DNA of 64,000 nucleotides from Pseudomonas sp. MPC6 (lineage in GTDB: Bacteria; Pseudomonadota; Gammaproteobacteria; Pseudomonadales; Pseudomonadaceae), in assembly GCF_006094435.1 (NCBI RefSeq), contig NZ_CP034783.1:2879001-2943000 (forward strand), given 5' to 3'. The translations under genes were made by a program, and so were the position numbers. Under the pieces are notes generated by a model. The model ran no database searches, was not told where the DNA came from, and saw only the letters and a program-made list of their open reading frames with translations. Below, one piece after another: positions 18,533 through 27,053 of this stretch (position 1 is the first letter of the stretch; every line of letters begins with the position of its first letter).

Positions 18533-21500
18533 TCAATAAACATCCCGCAGGTAGCGTTTCTGTTCGCTCAGCTGGCGCCAGTAGTCAGCTGCGCTGTCGG
18601 CGCTCAGTCCACCATGGCTTTGTGCAACCTGGCGCAAGGCCTGGTCGACATCCTTGGCCATGCGGCTGGCATCGCCACAGATGTACAGCTGCGCACCTTC
18701 CTGGAGCCAGCGCCACAGGTCGGCACCTTGCTCGCGGATTCGATCCTGCACGTAGATTTTCTCCGGTTGATCGCGAGAAAAGGCCAGGCTGAGTTGGTTG
18801 AGCAGGCCATCACGCTGCATACCCTCCAATTCTTCGCGATAGTAGAAATCGCTGGCGGCATGCTGCTCACCGAAGAACAGCCAGTTGCGACCCTGGTCCC
18901 CCCGCGCGCGGCGCTCCTGCAGGAACGCCCGAAACGGCGCCACGCCCGTGCCGGGGCCGATCATGATCATCGGCAGGTTGCCATCGGCCGGTGCGCGGAA
19001 GTGCTTCGATGGCTGGACGAAGACCGGGACCTCACCGTTCTCTGCGCGATCGGCGAGGAAGGTCGAAGACACGCCTTTACGCTTGCCATAACGGACGGCC
19101 GCCACGGTCAGATGGACTTCATGCGGGTGCGCCTTGGGGCTGGAGGCGATTGAATACAGTCGTGGTTGCAGGCGCTTGAGCGTGGCCAACAGTTCGCTGG
19201 CCGAACAATCGAGCGGAAATTCCTGTAATACGTCCGCCAGTTGCCGGCCCCAGAGCCAGTCTTTCAACTCGGCCTTGCGTTCACTGCCCAGCAGCTGTTT
19301 CAGCGCCGGGTTGGTGCTGCGTTCGGCGATGAACGCCAGGGTGTCGCTGTTGGGACGGGCGATTTCAAAGTGTTCGGTCAGCGCCTGATGTAACGGGACT
19401 TCACCGAGCTTGTCGACATTCACCGTGGTGTCGGCACCCAGGCCAGTCAGATCGAGCAACTCACCCACCAGTTCCGGGCAGTTGCGCGGCCAGACGCCCA
19501 TGGCGTCACCCGCCTCGTAGTTCAGTCCGGAATCGGCCAGGGCCAGGGAAAACAGGCGGGTTTCCTTGTTTGCGCTCTGGTTGTTCAGCCGAAGGTTGAC
19601 CAGCAGCCGCGATGCATAAGGATTGGCCTTGTCGGGTGCCTGGATTGGGTTGACGACCGCATTCTGTGTCGGCCCGACGGTCACCGACTGCGCGGGTAGC
19701 AAGGTTCGTTGGAATTCGGCCAGCCAGGCATCCGCCCGCTCCTCGAATTCCGTATCGCAGTCGACGCGCTCCAGTAGCCGTGTCGCACCCAACTCCTGCA
19801 GACGCTGATCGAGTTTCTTGCCGTGCTGGCAGAACTGGTCGTAATTGGGGTCGCCTAACGCCAGAACCGCAAAGCGTAGCGACTCCAGACGCGTCTCGGC
19901 GGTACTCAAGGTGTTCCAGAAGCCTTCGCCATTGTCTGGCGGATCGCCGTCACCAAAGGTGCTGCTGATCAGGGCCAGATTGTCGGTGCTTGCCAGTTTG
20001 CTCGCTGGAAAGTCGGCCATCGCGCTCAGCTCCACGGCTACACCGCCGTCGCGCAAACGCGTGGCAAAACGCTCGGCGAGGGCTTCGGCGTTGCCGGTTT
20101 GCGAGGCCCACAACAGCGTCACTGCAGGTTTGGTGCCTGCCGTCGAGGGGGCCGCAGGTTCAGTGCTGCTGCTCAAGCGTGGCATTCCCGACTCGACTCG
20201 GCTGAATAGCCCGCCCAAAACGCCGTCAAGCCACAGCCGAGTGCCGTTGGCCAGGGGGGCGGTGGGCGGCAGGACAGGAACGCCGCCCACCTGCCGACCC
20301 GCGGGGGATTGCAGGCCACTGAGAAAACCGGCGAGGTAGGTGCGCTCGTTCTCGTTCAGTGGCGGGGACGGCAGGTTGCTGATGCCGGCGAGATCGGCGA
20401 AGGCCTCGATGCACGACATGGGAAGTTCCTCTTTCAAAGACGAAGCTGGGGGGAGGTCGACGGCGGTGGGCGCTGGCACTTCGAGAAACGCGTGCTCGAT
20501 CAGTTCGACCCGTTGCAGGGCGACCGCGCAGAACTTGAATTCCGGCTGCAGGGAAATCGGGTCGACGGCATCGTTGGTCACGGCATTGATCGCCAGGTTT
20601 TCGCCAAACACATCGTTCCAGTGGAAGGGCGCAAAACAATTGCCCGGGCGAACCCGGTCGGTCACCACCGCCGGCAACACGGCGCGGCCACGCAGTGAAC
20701 GGACCTCGACATGATCCTTGTCTTTGATGCCAAAGCTGGCGGCGTCTTCCGGATGGATTTCAACGAATGGCCCGGGATTGAGCTTGTTCAGCGTCGCCAC
20801 CTTGCCGGTCTTGGTCAGGGTGTGCCATTGGTGTTGCAAGCGACCGGTGTTGAGGACGAAGGGGAATTGCTTGTCCGGCATTTCCGCCGGCGGCATGTGC
20901 GGACGGGCGAGGAATATGCCCTTGCCGCGTTCAGTGGCGAATACGATGGCGGGTTGGCTGCCATCGGCCTCGATCTTGAGCGTCTGGCTCACGCCGGTGT
21001 TCAGGTAGCGAATCGGATTGCGGTCGGCGCCATCGCCCGAAGCGCAGGGCCACTGCAGCGGTTTTTCCCGCAGGCGCGCATAACTCGCACCACGGATGTC
21101 ATAACCGGTCTTGGGATTCCAGGCACGCTTGATCTCTTCAAACACCTCGCAGGAGGAGGCGTAGGTGAAGGCCTGCGCAAAACCCATTTCGCACGCCACC
21201 CGAGCGATGATCTGCCAGTCGGGCAGCGTCTCGCCGGGCGGCTCGACGGCTTTCTGCATCAGCGTCAGGTTGCGTTCGGAGTTGATCATCACCCCTTCGG
21301 CCTCGGCCCAGAGCGCACCCGGCAGGAGGATGTCGGCGTAGCGGTTGGTCTCGGTGTCGAGGAAGGCATCCTGGGTGATCACCAGTTCGGCGGCCTGCAA
21401 GCCTTCAATCACTTTCTGGCGGTTGGGGACGCTGGCGACCGGGTTGGTGCAGATGATCCAGCAGGCTTTTATCTGGCCGGCGCCCATCTGCTCGAACATC

Positions 21501-22654
21501 GCCACGGTGCCACCGCCGACCTCACGGGGCAGGCTATCGCGCGGGATGTCCCACAGGTCTTCGATGAATACCCGATCGGCCTCGACCAGCACCGAACGCT
21601 GCCCCGGCAAACCGGGGCCCATGTAACCCATTTCGCGGCCGCCCATGGCATTCGGTTGCCCGGTCAGGGAAAACGGCCCGCTGCCCGGCCGGCAGATCGC
21701 CCCGGTGGCCAGGTGCAGGTTGCACAGGGCATTGGTGTTCCAGGTGCCGTGGGTGCTTTGATTGAGGCCCATGGTCCAGCAACTCATCCACTCGGCGGCC
21801 TGGCCGATCCATTCGGCGGCCTGACGGATGTCCGCCTCGGGGATGCCGGTGAGCTGCGCGACTGTCTGCGGTGGATAGTCTTCGAGGAACTCGGGCATGG
21901 CGTCCCAGCCTTCGGTGAACGCCGCGATGAAGTCCGGGTTGGTATGGCCGTTTTTCACCAGCAGGTGCAGCAGGCCATTGAGCAGGGCCAGGTCGGTACC
22001 AGGCTTGATCTGCATGAACAGACTGGCCTTGTCCGCCGTGGCGCTGCGCCGCGGATCGACCACGATCAGCTTCGCCCCGGCCTTGACCCGATCCATCATG
22101 CGCAGGAACAGGATCGGATGACAGTCGGCCATGTTGGCACCGATGACGAAGAACAGGTCCGAGCGATCGAAGTCTTGATAGGAACCCGGCGGCCCGTCCG
22201 ATCCGAGCGACAGCTTGTAACCACTGCCCGCGCTGGCCATGCACAGGCGCGAGTTGGATTCGATGTTGTTGGTGCGGACAAAACCCTTGGCCAGCTTGTT
22301 GACCAGGTACTGGGCTTCCAGCGACATCTGTCCGGACACGTAGAACGCCAGGGCGTCGGGGCCGTGGGTATCGAGGATCTCGCGCAATCTTCTGGCCGTC
22401 TCGCTGATGGCCTTGTCCATGTCGATCCGTACCGGGTCGCGATTGCGCTCCTGGCGCAGGTAGGCGTTTTCCATCCGGCCCGACTGGGCGATGGCCTGGC
22501 CGCAGGTATTGCCTTTGGTGCACAGGCGACCGAAGTTGGTTGGATGGGTCTTGTCACCGGCGATCTTGACGACCTGGTTGCCTTCGACCTGCATGACGAT
22601 GCCGCAGCCCACTCCACAATAGGGACATACACTGCGTACGGTCTTGTTTGCCAT
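18533..22654 (-). CDS. Assimilatory nitrate reductase fused to a CysJ-like NADPH diflavin reductase
   Basis: A 1373-residue two-part protein. Residues 1-740 are a NasA-type molybdoenzyme: [4Fe-4S] ligands C10, C13, C17 and C45 (CPYCGVGC ... CTKG), and C138 in SRLCMASA as likely Mo ligand. Residues from about 746 resemble CysJ: a short linker domain (NENERTYLAGFLSGL), flavodoxin domain from 846 (TLLWASQTGNAEALAERF), FAD domain (RLYSIASSPKAH), NADPH site (GPGTGVAPFRAFLQER) and a terminal KRYLRDVY like E. coli CysJ. It should reduce nitrate to nitrite in the cytosol with its own NAD(P)H electron supply. The ATG at 22652-22654 gives the cluster at the N-terminus. No nirBD or nitrate transporter lies beside it. 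Confidence 0.94.
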   Translation of the reverse strand: MANKTVRSVCPYCGVGCGIVMQVEGNQVVKIAGDKTHPTNFGRLCTKGNTCGQAIAQSGRMENAYLRQERNRDPVRIDMDKAISETARRLREILDTHGPDALAFYVSGQMSLEAQYLVNKLAKGFVRTNNIESNSRLCMASAGSGYKLSLGSDGPPGSYQDFDRSDLFFVIGANMADCHPILFLRMMDRVKAGAKLIVVDPRRSATADKASLFMQIKPGTDLALLNGLLHLLVKNGHTNPDFIAAFTEGWDAMPEFLEDYPPQTVAQLTGIPEADIRQAAEWIGQAAEWMSCWTMGLNQSTHGTWNTNALCNLHLATGAICRPGSGPFSLTGQPNAMGGREMGYMGPGLPGQRSVLVEADRVFIEDLWDIPRDSLPREVGGGTVAMFEQMGAGQIKACWIICTNPVASVPNRQKVIEGLQAAELVITQDAFLDTETNRYADILLPGALWAEAEGVMINSERNLTLMQKAVEPPGETLPDWQIIARVACEMGFAQAFTYASSCEVFEEIKRAWNPKTGYDIRGASYARLREKPLQWPCASGDGADRNPIRYLNTGVSQTLKIEADGSQPAIVFATERGKGIFLARPHMPPAEMPDKQFPFVLNTGRLQHQWHTLTKTGKVATLNKLNPGPFVEIHPEDAASFGIKDKDHVEVRSLRGRAVLPAVVTDRVRPGNCFAPFHWNDVFGENLAINAVTNDAVDPISLQPEFKFCAVALQRVELIEHAFLEVPAPTAVDLPPASSLKEELPMSCIEAFADLAGISNLPSPPLNENERTYLAGFLSGLQSPAGRQVGGVPVLPPTAPLANGTRLWLDGVLGGLFSRVESGMPRLSSSTEPAAPSTAGTKPAVTLLWASQTGNAEALAERFATRLRDGGVAVELSAMADFPASKLASTDNLALISSTFGDGDPPDNGEGFWNTLSTAETRLESLRFAVLALGDPNYDQFCQHGKKLDQRLQELGATRLLERVDCDTEFEERADAWLAEFQRTLLPAQSVTVGPTQNAVVNPIQAPDKANPYASRLLVNLRLNNQSANKETRLFSLALADSGLNYEAGDAMGVWPRNCPELVGELLDLTGLGADTTVNVDKLGEVPLHQALTEHFEIARPNSDTLAFIAERSTNPALKQLLGSERKAELKDWLWGRQLADVLQEFPLDCSASELLATLKRLQPRLYSIASSPKAHPHEVHLTVAAVRYGKRKGVSSTFLADRAENGEVPVFVQPSKHFRAPADGNLPMIMIGPGTGVAPFRAFLQERRARGDQGRNWLFFGEQHAASDFYYREELEGMQRDGLLNQLSLAFSRDQPEKIYVQDRIREQGADLWRWLQEGAQLYICGDASRMAKDVDQALRQVAQSHGGLSADSAADYWRQLSEQKRYLRDVY

Positions 22655-22697
22655 CCTCGCCCCTCGATTCTCTGCCGCACCTGACCGGTCCGGAAAC

Positions 22698-22749
22698 AAA
22701 AAAGGCGCCATGTGACCCTCCGTCGAAACGGGGGCTACACGGCGCCTTT
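22698..22749 (-). terminator. Leader terminator (attenuator) of the nitrate reductase fusion gene
   Basis: On the minus strand, AAAGGCGCC pairs with GGCGCCTTT across a bulged inner stem capped by CCCCCGTTTCGACGGAGGG, followed at once by a run of six U. It lies 44 nt before the coding start but downstream of the sigma-54 promoter, so it would stop transcription before the gene unless prevented. Confidence 0.85.
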
Positions 22750-22778
22750 GTCGTATATGCGCAATCAGCGTTGACTGC
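22736..22778 (-). ncRNA. ANTAR-type two-hairpin RNA motif (NasT antitermination target)
   Basis: Hairpin P1 (22761-22778) has stem GCAGUC/GAUUGC and hexaloop AACGCU. Hairpin P2 (22736-22757) has stem UAUACG-A-C/G-C-CGUGUA with one mismatch and hexaloop AAAGGC. Both loops carry A at position 1 and G at position 4, the hallmark of ANTAR target RNAs. The 3' side of P2 is the 5' arm of the terminator, so the two structures exclude each other. In relatives NasT binds such a motif when nitrate relieves NasS. nasS and nasT are not in this window. Confidence 0.8.
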
Positions 22779-22790
22779 GTGTCAGGTGAT

Positions 22791-22806
22791 TGCAAGCAGC
22801 GGGCCA
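22791..22806 (-). promoter_or_regulatory. Sigma-54 (-24/-12) promoter of the nitrate reductase fusion gene
   Basis: TGGCCCGCTGCTTGCA on the minus strand matches the TGGCACG-N4-TTGCA consensus with one change; GG and GC are separated by exactly 10 bp. Transcription would start near 22780, two bases before hairpin P1. A possible NtrC half-site TGCACCA is at 22902-22908. Confidence 0.8.
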
Positions 22807-22965
22807 GAACATGCAGGGCTCGTTTTTAGCGGCTTTGCAGGCAATAGAAGGTTAGAAGGCAGGGGCTATTTGCACTTTTATATAGCGACTTTCAGTCCAT
22901 GTGCACCAGCACGAGGCGAGCGCCGCCAGACTGATGGATTCCGTGCGCGGCGCTGTTCCAGCCGG

Positions 22966-23451
22966 TCAAAGTTTGTAGCCGATCTGCCGCAACAGGTCCT
23001 TGCGCCACAGGATGTCTTCCTCGCCTTCAATGCCCTTGGCACAGAAGCCATCGACGACGCCCAGAATGGCTCGCCCCTGGTCCGTCTCCGCGAGCATCAC
23101 TTCGGTCGGGTTGGCCGTTGCACAAAAAATCCGGCACACCTCTGGCACCATCTTGAGCGTGTTCAATACGTTCAGCGGATAGAAACCGTCACCGAGGAAA
23201 ATGATGAAGCTGTGGCCGGCAGCGATGGCTTGCGCATTGCGTTGGGCCAGTTCGATCATGGCCGGATCGGTGCCGGACCAGCGCACCAGGCATTTGCCGG
23301 AGGCTTCGCAAAAGGCCACGCCAAACTGGATACCGGGCACGGCATTGACCAGCGCTTCGTGGATGTCTTCGACGGACTTGATGAAGTGCGTCTGCCCAAA
23401 GATGAAATTGATCGCTTCGGGTTTGTCGATTTTCACGGTGATGAGTTGCAT
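22966..23451 (-). CDS. Adenosine-specific kinase family protein (COG1839)
   Basis: A 161-residue protein of the small, mostly archaeal family annotated as adenosine-specific kinase (DUF355). Family features seen are MQLITVKIDKPEAINFIFGQ, HFIKSVEDIHEALV, GIQFGVAFCEASGKCLVRW and GHSFIIFLGDGFYPLNVLN. The exact reaction is not well established for bacterial members. Two ATGs compete; the one at 23449-23451 is chosen because AGGAG lies 9 nt upstream, while the other abuts it. It begins 15 nt after the stop of the large upstream membrane protein, whose TGA touches the ribosome site, so translation should be coupled. A perfect 8-bp inverted repeat follows (22919-22954) without a U run. Confidence 0.8.
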   Translation of the reverse strand: MQLITVKIDKPEAINFIFGQTHFIKSVEDIHEALVNAVPGIQFGVAFCEASGKCLVRWSGTDPAMIELAQRNAQAIAAGHSFIIFLGDGFYPLNVLNTLKMVPEVCRIFCATANPTEVMLAETDQGRAILGVVDGFCAKGIEGEEDILWRKDLLRQIGYKL

Positions 23452-23466
23452 ATCAAGCATCTCCTG

Positions 23467-26400
23467 TCAGAACTTCGCGTAGTTCAACGCATCGACAATG
23501 GCCGAGCCACCGATCCCGGTCAGCGACAGCAGCAGCGCCCTGATCAGCGGGTCTTCGGCGTAGCGTGAGAACGAGCCGGTAGCGAGCGTCGCCACCCGCT
23601 CGCGGACCATCTTGAACTTGGCGTAATAAGGTGTCGTTTCGGGTGTTTCCAGCAGGTAGGTGTCGAGTCGTTGCAATGCCAGCGTCCGGGATTTTTCCGC
23701 CGCACGGCGCAGCGACAGCGCGGAGACCAGCAGGATCAGCGCCGTCAGCAGGTAGGAAATGATCAGGCTGGGCGGTGTCGGCCAGTTATCGAACAGGCTG
23801 CTGCGCGAGGCCAACAGGATCAGCATGACCACCGTCGGCGCGTAGATGAGGCGGCTGACGGCCGAGGTGCGCTTGGCGATCAGTTGCACATCCAGCCACT
23901 CGTCGATGCACGGATGCTTGAGCATGCCAAAGGTTTTCTTGTGCTGCATCTGCAAGGTGCCGGGCCAGATCGCATGATGTTCACTGAGATGGCGGATGAA
24001 TCGCGTCAGCAGCAGATTGGCGTCCACCACCCAGAACACCAGGAACTGGAACACCAGGGTGGGGATCAGCCAGCTCATCATCCACCACATCGAGTCGCCC
24101 CGCACGGGCGTGCCCTGCATGGGCCAGACGACAAACAGCACGCTGGTGACCACGACATACACCCAGGTGGCGAGCATGGCCCGCAGCATCCGTGCGCCGA
24201 AAGAACCGCAGACGCAGTGCTCACCCCAGAACCGGGCGACGACGATCATCTTGCGCCCGTCGGTGCACGCGGCCTGTGCCGGCGCGCAGGACTTCGACCA
24301 TTGCTCGCTGGGGCTCAGCAGGGGGAAGAAAATCAGCATCAGGCAATGGCCCAACTCGTTGTTCCAGCGCCGATACGTCCAGTCTTTGCCTTGGCGAATC
24401 AACTGTCGGACCTGGCCCCACAAGGTCATCTCGTATCGGCGCATGTGCAGGCGCAAATGGTACGCGGCTTCGATCTCGGCCCGGCTGATGCGCAGGTTGC
24501 GCCAGCCCCACGCCAGCGCCGAGAGGGAGATCAGCACCGCCAGCAGTCGCAGCGCCACGGTGGGCCAGGCGCTGATGCCTTCAAACAGGAACATCGGTTC
24601 ACCGAACCCGTGGTCGGTCAAGGTGCTGCGCATCTGGTACGCCAGCATCAGCGCGAGGATAAACATCACCAGAGGGACCACGATGTACCAGGCTCGGGCG
24701 TTGTATAAACCCGTGCTCGAACTGGTGTCCTGGGCCAATGCCAGGTGCCTGGCCGAGCGCCGGGTCAGGTTTGACGAAACGATCCCCAACAGGATCAACA
24801 CGAAGGTGAACCAGAGGAACTCCGCGTGCCAGAACCGCGTGGCGATAAAGGCGCAGATCGCCGCCACCATGAACAGCGTGATCGGCACGCCGCGGACCCA
24901 GGCCAGCCGTGCGTCGTGATGATTGTGCGGGCCCTCGATCCGCCACCAGACGATAAACCCGCCGAGTAACAGCAGGGTGAGCGTCAGCGGTCCGGCCCAG
25001 AAGAACGACTGGGTTTGCTTGAAGCGTTCACGGATGGATTCGCCGGGCTCGGGGTAGGGCGGTGGCGATCGGTCCTGCAGGCAACGCAGGGCCATCAGGT
25101 CATGGGGCCGGACCCCGCGATCGGACTGCGATTGGGCCGGTGCTTCACAGGTTGCCGGGCGCGATGCGGTGAGCCGGCTGGCCAGGGGAATGAAGCCGCT
25201 GATGCCCACTTCGTAGATGCCCGGCGACAGCAGCTCCGATTTCGAATAGTCGAACTTCGCGCGCTTGGCATCGAAGGATTGCGGCGCCAGCGCGGCCAGC
25301 ACCGAGATGAACACCGCGCTTTGCAGGCTGTCGCGAAACGGCGGCACGTCCTGTTGCAAGGCGCGGGTCAGCGTCAGGCCATAAGGCGCGGCGAGTATCA
25401 GGTTGCGCGTGGTTTGCGCCTGACCCCGTTGCAGCATGCGGGCATCGAGGTCGGTGGAGAAGAACAGTTTGTACGGCATCCGGCTCTTGAGCGCCTGCAA
25501 CACCAGCAGCTTGTCGTAGGCGTCGACGCCCAGCACACCGATCGCGCCGATGCCGCTTTCGCCGTTGCGTCGGTAGGCTTCGTCCTCCTGGGCAATGTGG
25601 TCGGCGAGGCGCCGCAGGTAATCGAGCTGAGAGTTGCCGTCGGATTTTTCCAACGGGCTGAAATCGATTTGCGTCAGCTCTTTATTTTTACCAGGATCAG
25701 CACCGGCGACTTTATCGTTGCTCGCGGACTCCTCCGGCAGGCGTCCGTCCAGGCCGCGCAAATAGCTGAAGCGCAAAATCCACTGATCGACCACGTCCCT
25801 GTGGTGGTTTTCGTCACTGCCCAGGTGCGCATCATCGGCGACCTGCGCCTTGAAGCTTTCGATCAGGGCGCGGCTGTAGAAACTGTCCCACTCGGCAATC
25901 AAGGCAATGCGATTGCCGCTGCGGCGAAAGTCGCGGGTACAGGGCGAGCCGATCTTGCTGCAACGCACGCCGCTGGCCGGATCGACTCGGCGCAACTTCA
26001 GTTCCTCGAGCATCAGTTGGGTCATGGTGCCGTCGTCGCTGACGGTGCGCAGCAACTTCATGGGGACCCGGTTTTCCAGGGGCGACGCCAGTTTCCGGTA
26101 ACCGCGGTCCAGGGTTTCGTTATCGGCCGTGGCCAGCGGTGAGTAGATTTCCACGGTGGATGTGGCCTTGCCGATATCCTGGTCCTGGTACATGTCGCGC
26201 AGGACGGTCGAGGTGGACGGGCCGATGGCCTTCAGGACGGCATTGGCGGGTGGCTCGAAACATCGATCAGGCGTGCAGGCTGCACCGATTTTGCGGGTCA
26301 GGGTCTCGCGCAGTTTTTCCAGCTGTTGCAACGGCGTTGAACCGAGCGCGTCCTGTTTCAACCAGAACACGATCGTTCGATCAGGCGGCGGTGACTGGCC

Positions 26401-26934
26401 TTCGAGTGCCGTCGGCGGATCAAAGGGATTGGAGACGAATATTTCATAAGGCACGTCGACGAAACCGGAGGAGTGCGGGGCATCGGGCGACAGGTTGGCG
26501 GCGAGTCGCAAGCAATGGATGTACTGCTCCTGGTCCGGCACTCTATGGGAATTCTTGAACCCCGCCAGCAGGGCGTAACGCATGCGCCGCCGGCGTTCGA
26601 TTTCGTCGGCGTATGGGCCGCCTTCGACCAGCGCGACCATGATATCGGGGGCCGGTTTTGCGCCGGACAGCGGCGAGATGTCGGGGCTGCAGACCTTCTC
26701 GGCATCCGGGTTCTTGCTGTCCGTGAGCTTTTTGCGATAACGCTCGACCGCGTCGAACGGGTCTTGCCATAGCCGCGCTTCGATCGGCAATTGAGCCTGG
26801 AACTGCGCACCGACGGGCCGCGGTTCGAGGAAGGGTTCGCGGTTGAGGGCGAACATCGACACCACCAGACTGAGGATGACCGCACTGCCTGGCAGCCAGA
26901 AGGCCAGATTGATGCCGGAACCCTTGTTGTCCAT
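23467..26934 (-). CDS. Large polytopic membrane protein with receptor-like periplasmic domain, function unknown
   Basis: A 1155-residue protein I cannot name. A signal-anchor helix (about residues 9-28) leads into a periplasmic domain of some 600 residues. Parts of it read like a type-1 periplasmic binding fold: IALIAEWDSFYSRALIESF near 340, IGAIGVLGVDAYDKLLVLQAL near 465, SRMPYKLFFSTDLDARM just after. From about residue 641 there are roughly nine further helices (for example FFWAGPLTLTLLLLGGFIVW, FLWFTFVLILLGIVSSNL, WYIVVPLVMFILALMLAYQM) with cytoplasmic loops containing a Cys-rich patch (CAPAQAACTDG ... HCVCGSFG). No kinase, cyclase or channel motif is visible. It is coupled to the downstream kinase-family gene and divergent from a GlxA-type regulator. 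Confidence 0.85.
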   Translation of the reverse strand: MDNKGSGINLAFWLPGSAVILSLVVSMFALNREPFLEPRPVGAQFQAQLPIEARLWQDPFDAVERYRKKLTDSKNPDAEKVCSPDISPLSGAKPAPDIMVALVEGGPYADEIERRRRMRYALLAGFKNSHRVPDQEQYIHCLRLAANLSPDAPHSSGFVDVPYEIFVSNPFDPPTALEGQSPPPDRTIVFWLKQDALGSTPLQQLEKLRETLTRKIGAACTPDRCFEPPANAVLKAIGPSTSTVLRDMYQDQDIGKATSTVEIYSPLATADNETLDRGYRKLASPLENRVPMKLLRTVSDDGTMTQLMLEELKLRRVDPASGVRCSKIGSPCTRDFRRSGNRIALIAEWDSFYSRALIESFKAQVADDAHLGSDENHHRDVVDQWILRFSYLRGLDGRLPEESASNDKVAGADPGKNKELTQIDFSPLEKSDGNSQLDYLRRLADHIAQEDEAYRRNGESGIGAIGVLGVDAYDKLLVLQALKSRMPYKLFFSTDLDARMLQRGQAQTTRNLILAAPYGLTLTRALQQDVPPFRDSLQSAVFISVLAALAPQSFDAKRAKFDYSKSELLSPGIYEVGISGFIPLASRLTASRPATCEAPAQSQSDRGVRPHDLMALRCLQDRSPPPYPEPGESIRERFKQTQSFFWAGPLTLTLLLLGGFIVWWRIEGPHNHHDARLAWVRGVPITLFMVAAICAFIATRFWHAEFLWFTFVLILLGIVSSNLTRRSARHLALAQDTSSSTGLYNARAWYIVVPLVMFILALMLAYQMRSTLTDHGFGEPMFLFEGISAWPTVALRLLAVLISLSALAWGWRNLRISRAEIEAAYHLRLHMRRYEMTLWGQVRQLIRQGKDWTYRRWNNELGHCLMLIFFPLLSPSEQWSKSCAPAQAACTDGRKMIVVARFWGEHCVCGSFGARMLRAMLATWVYVVVTSVLFVVWPMQGTPVRGDSMWWMMSWLIPTLVFQFLVFWVVDANLLLTRFIRHLSEHHAIWPGTLQMQHKKTFGMLKHPCIDEWLDVQLIAKRTSAVSRLIYAPTVVMLILLASRSSLFDNWPTPPSLIISYLLTALILLVSALSLRRAAEKSRTLALQRLDTYLLETPETTPYYAKFKMVRERVATLATGSFSRYAEDPLIRALLLSLTGIGGSAIVDALNYAKF

Positions 26935-27053
26935 GGCCTGTGCCTCTCGGCCAACTGATTACAGTTATGTATAGACCCGATTAGAGCGTACTGTGAGAAG
27001 GGGTGGCCGGAAACATGGTCGCTCCACCTTTAAGGTCAAGGGGGATCACTGCC

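Noticed and set aside
20711..22684. A 657-codon open frame antisense to the nitrate reductase fusion
   Set aside because: Same GC-skew effect; no motif and covered by the sense gene and its leader.
22919..22954. Terminator after the adenosine-specific-kinase gene
   Set aside because: A perfect 8-bp inverted repeat exists, but with a 20-nt loop and no U run on the minus strand.
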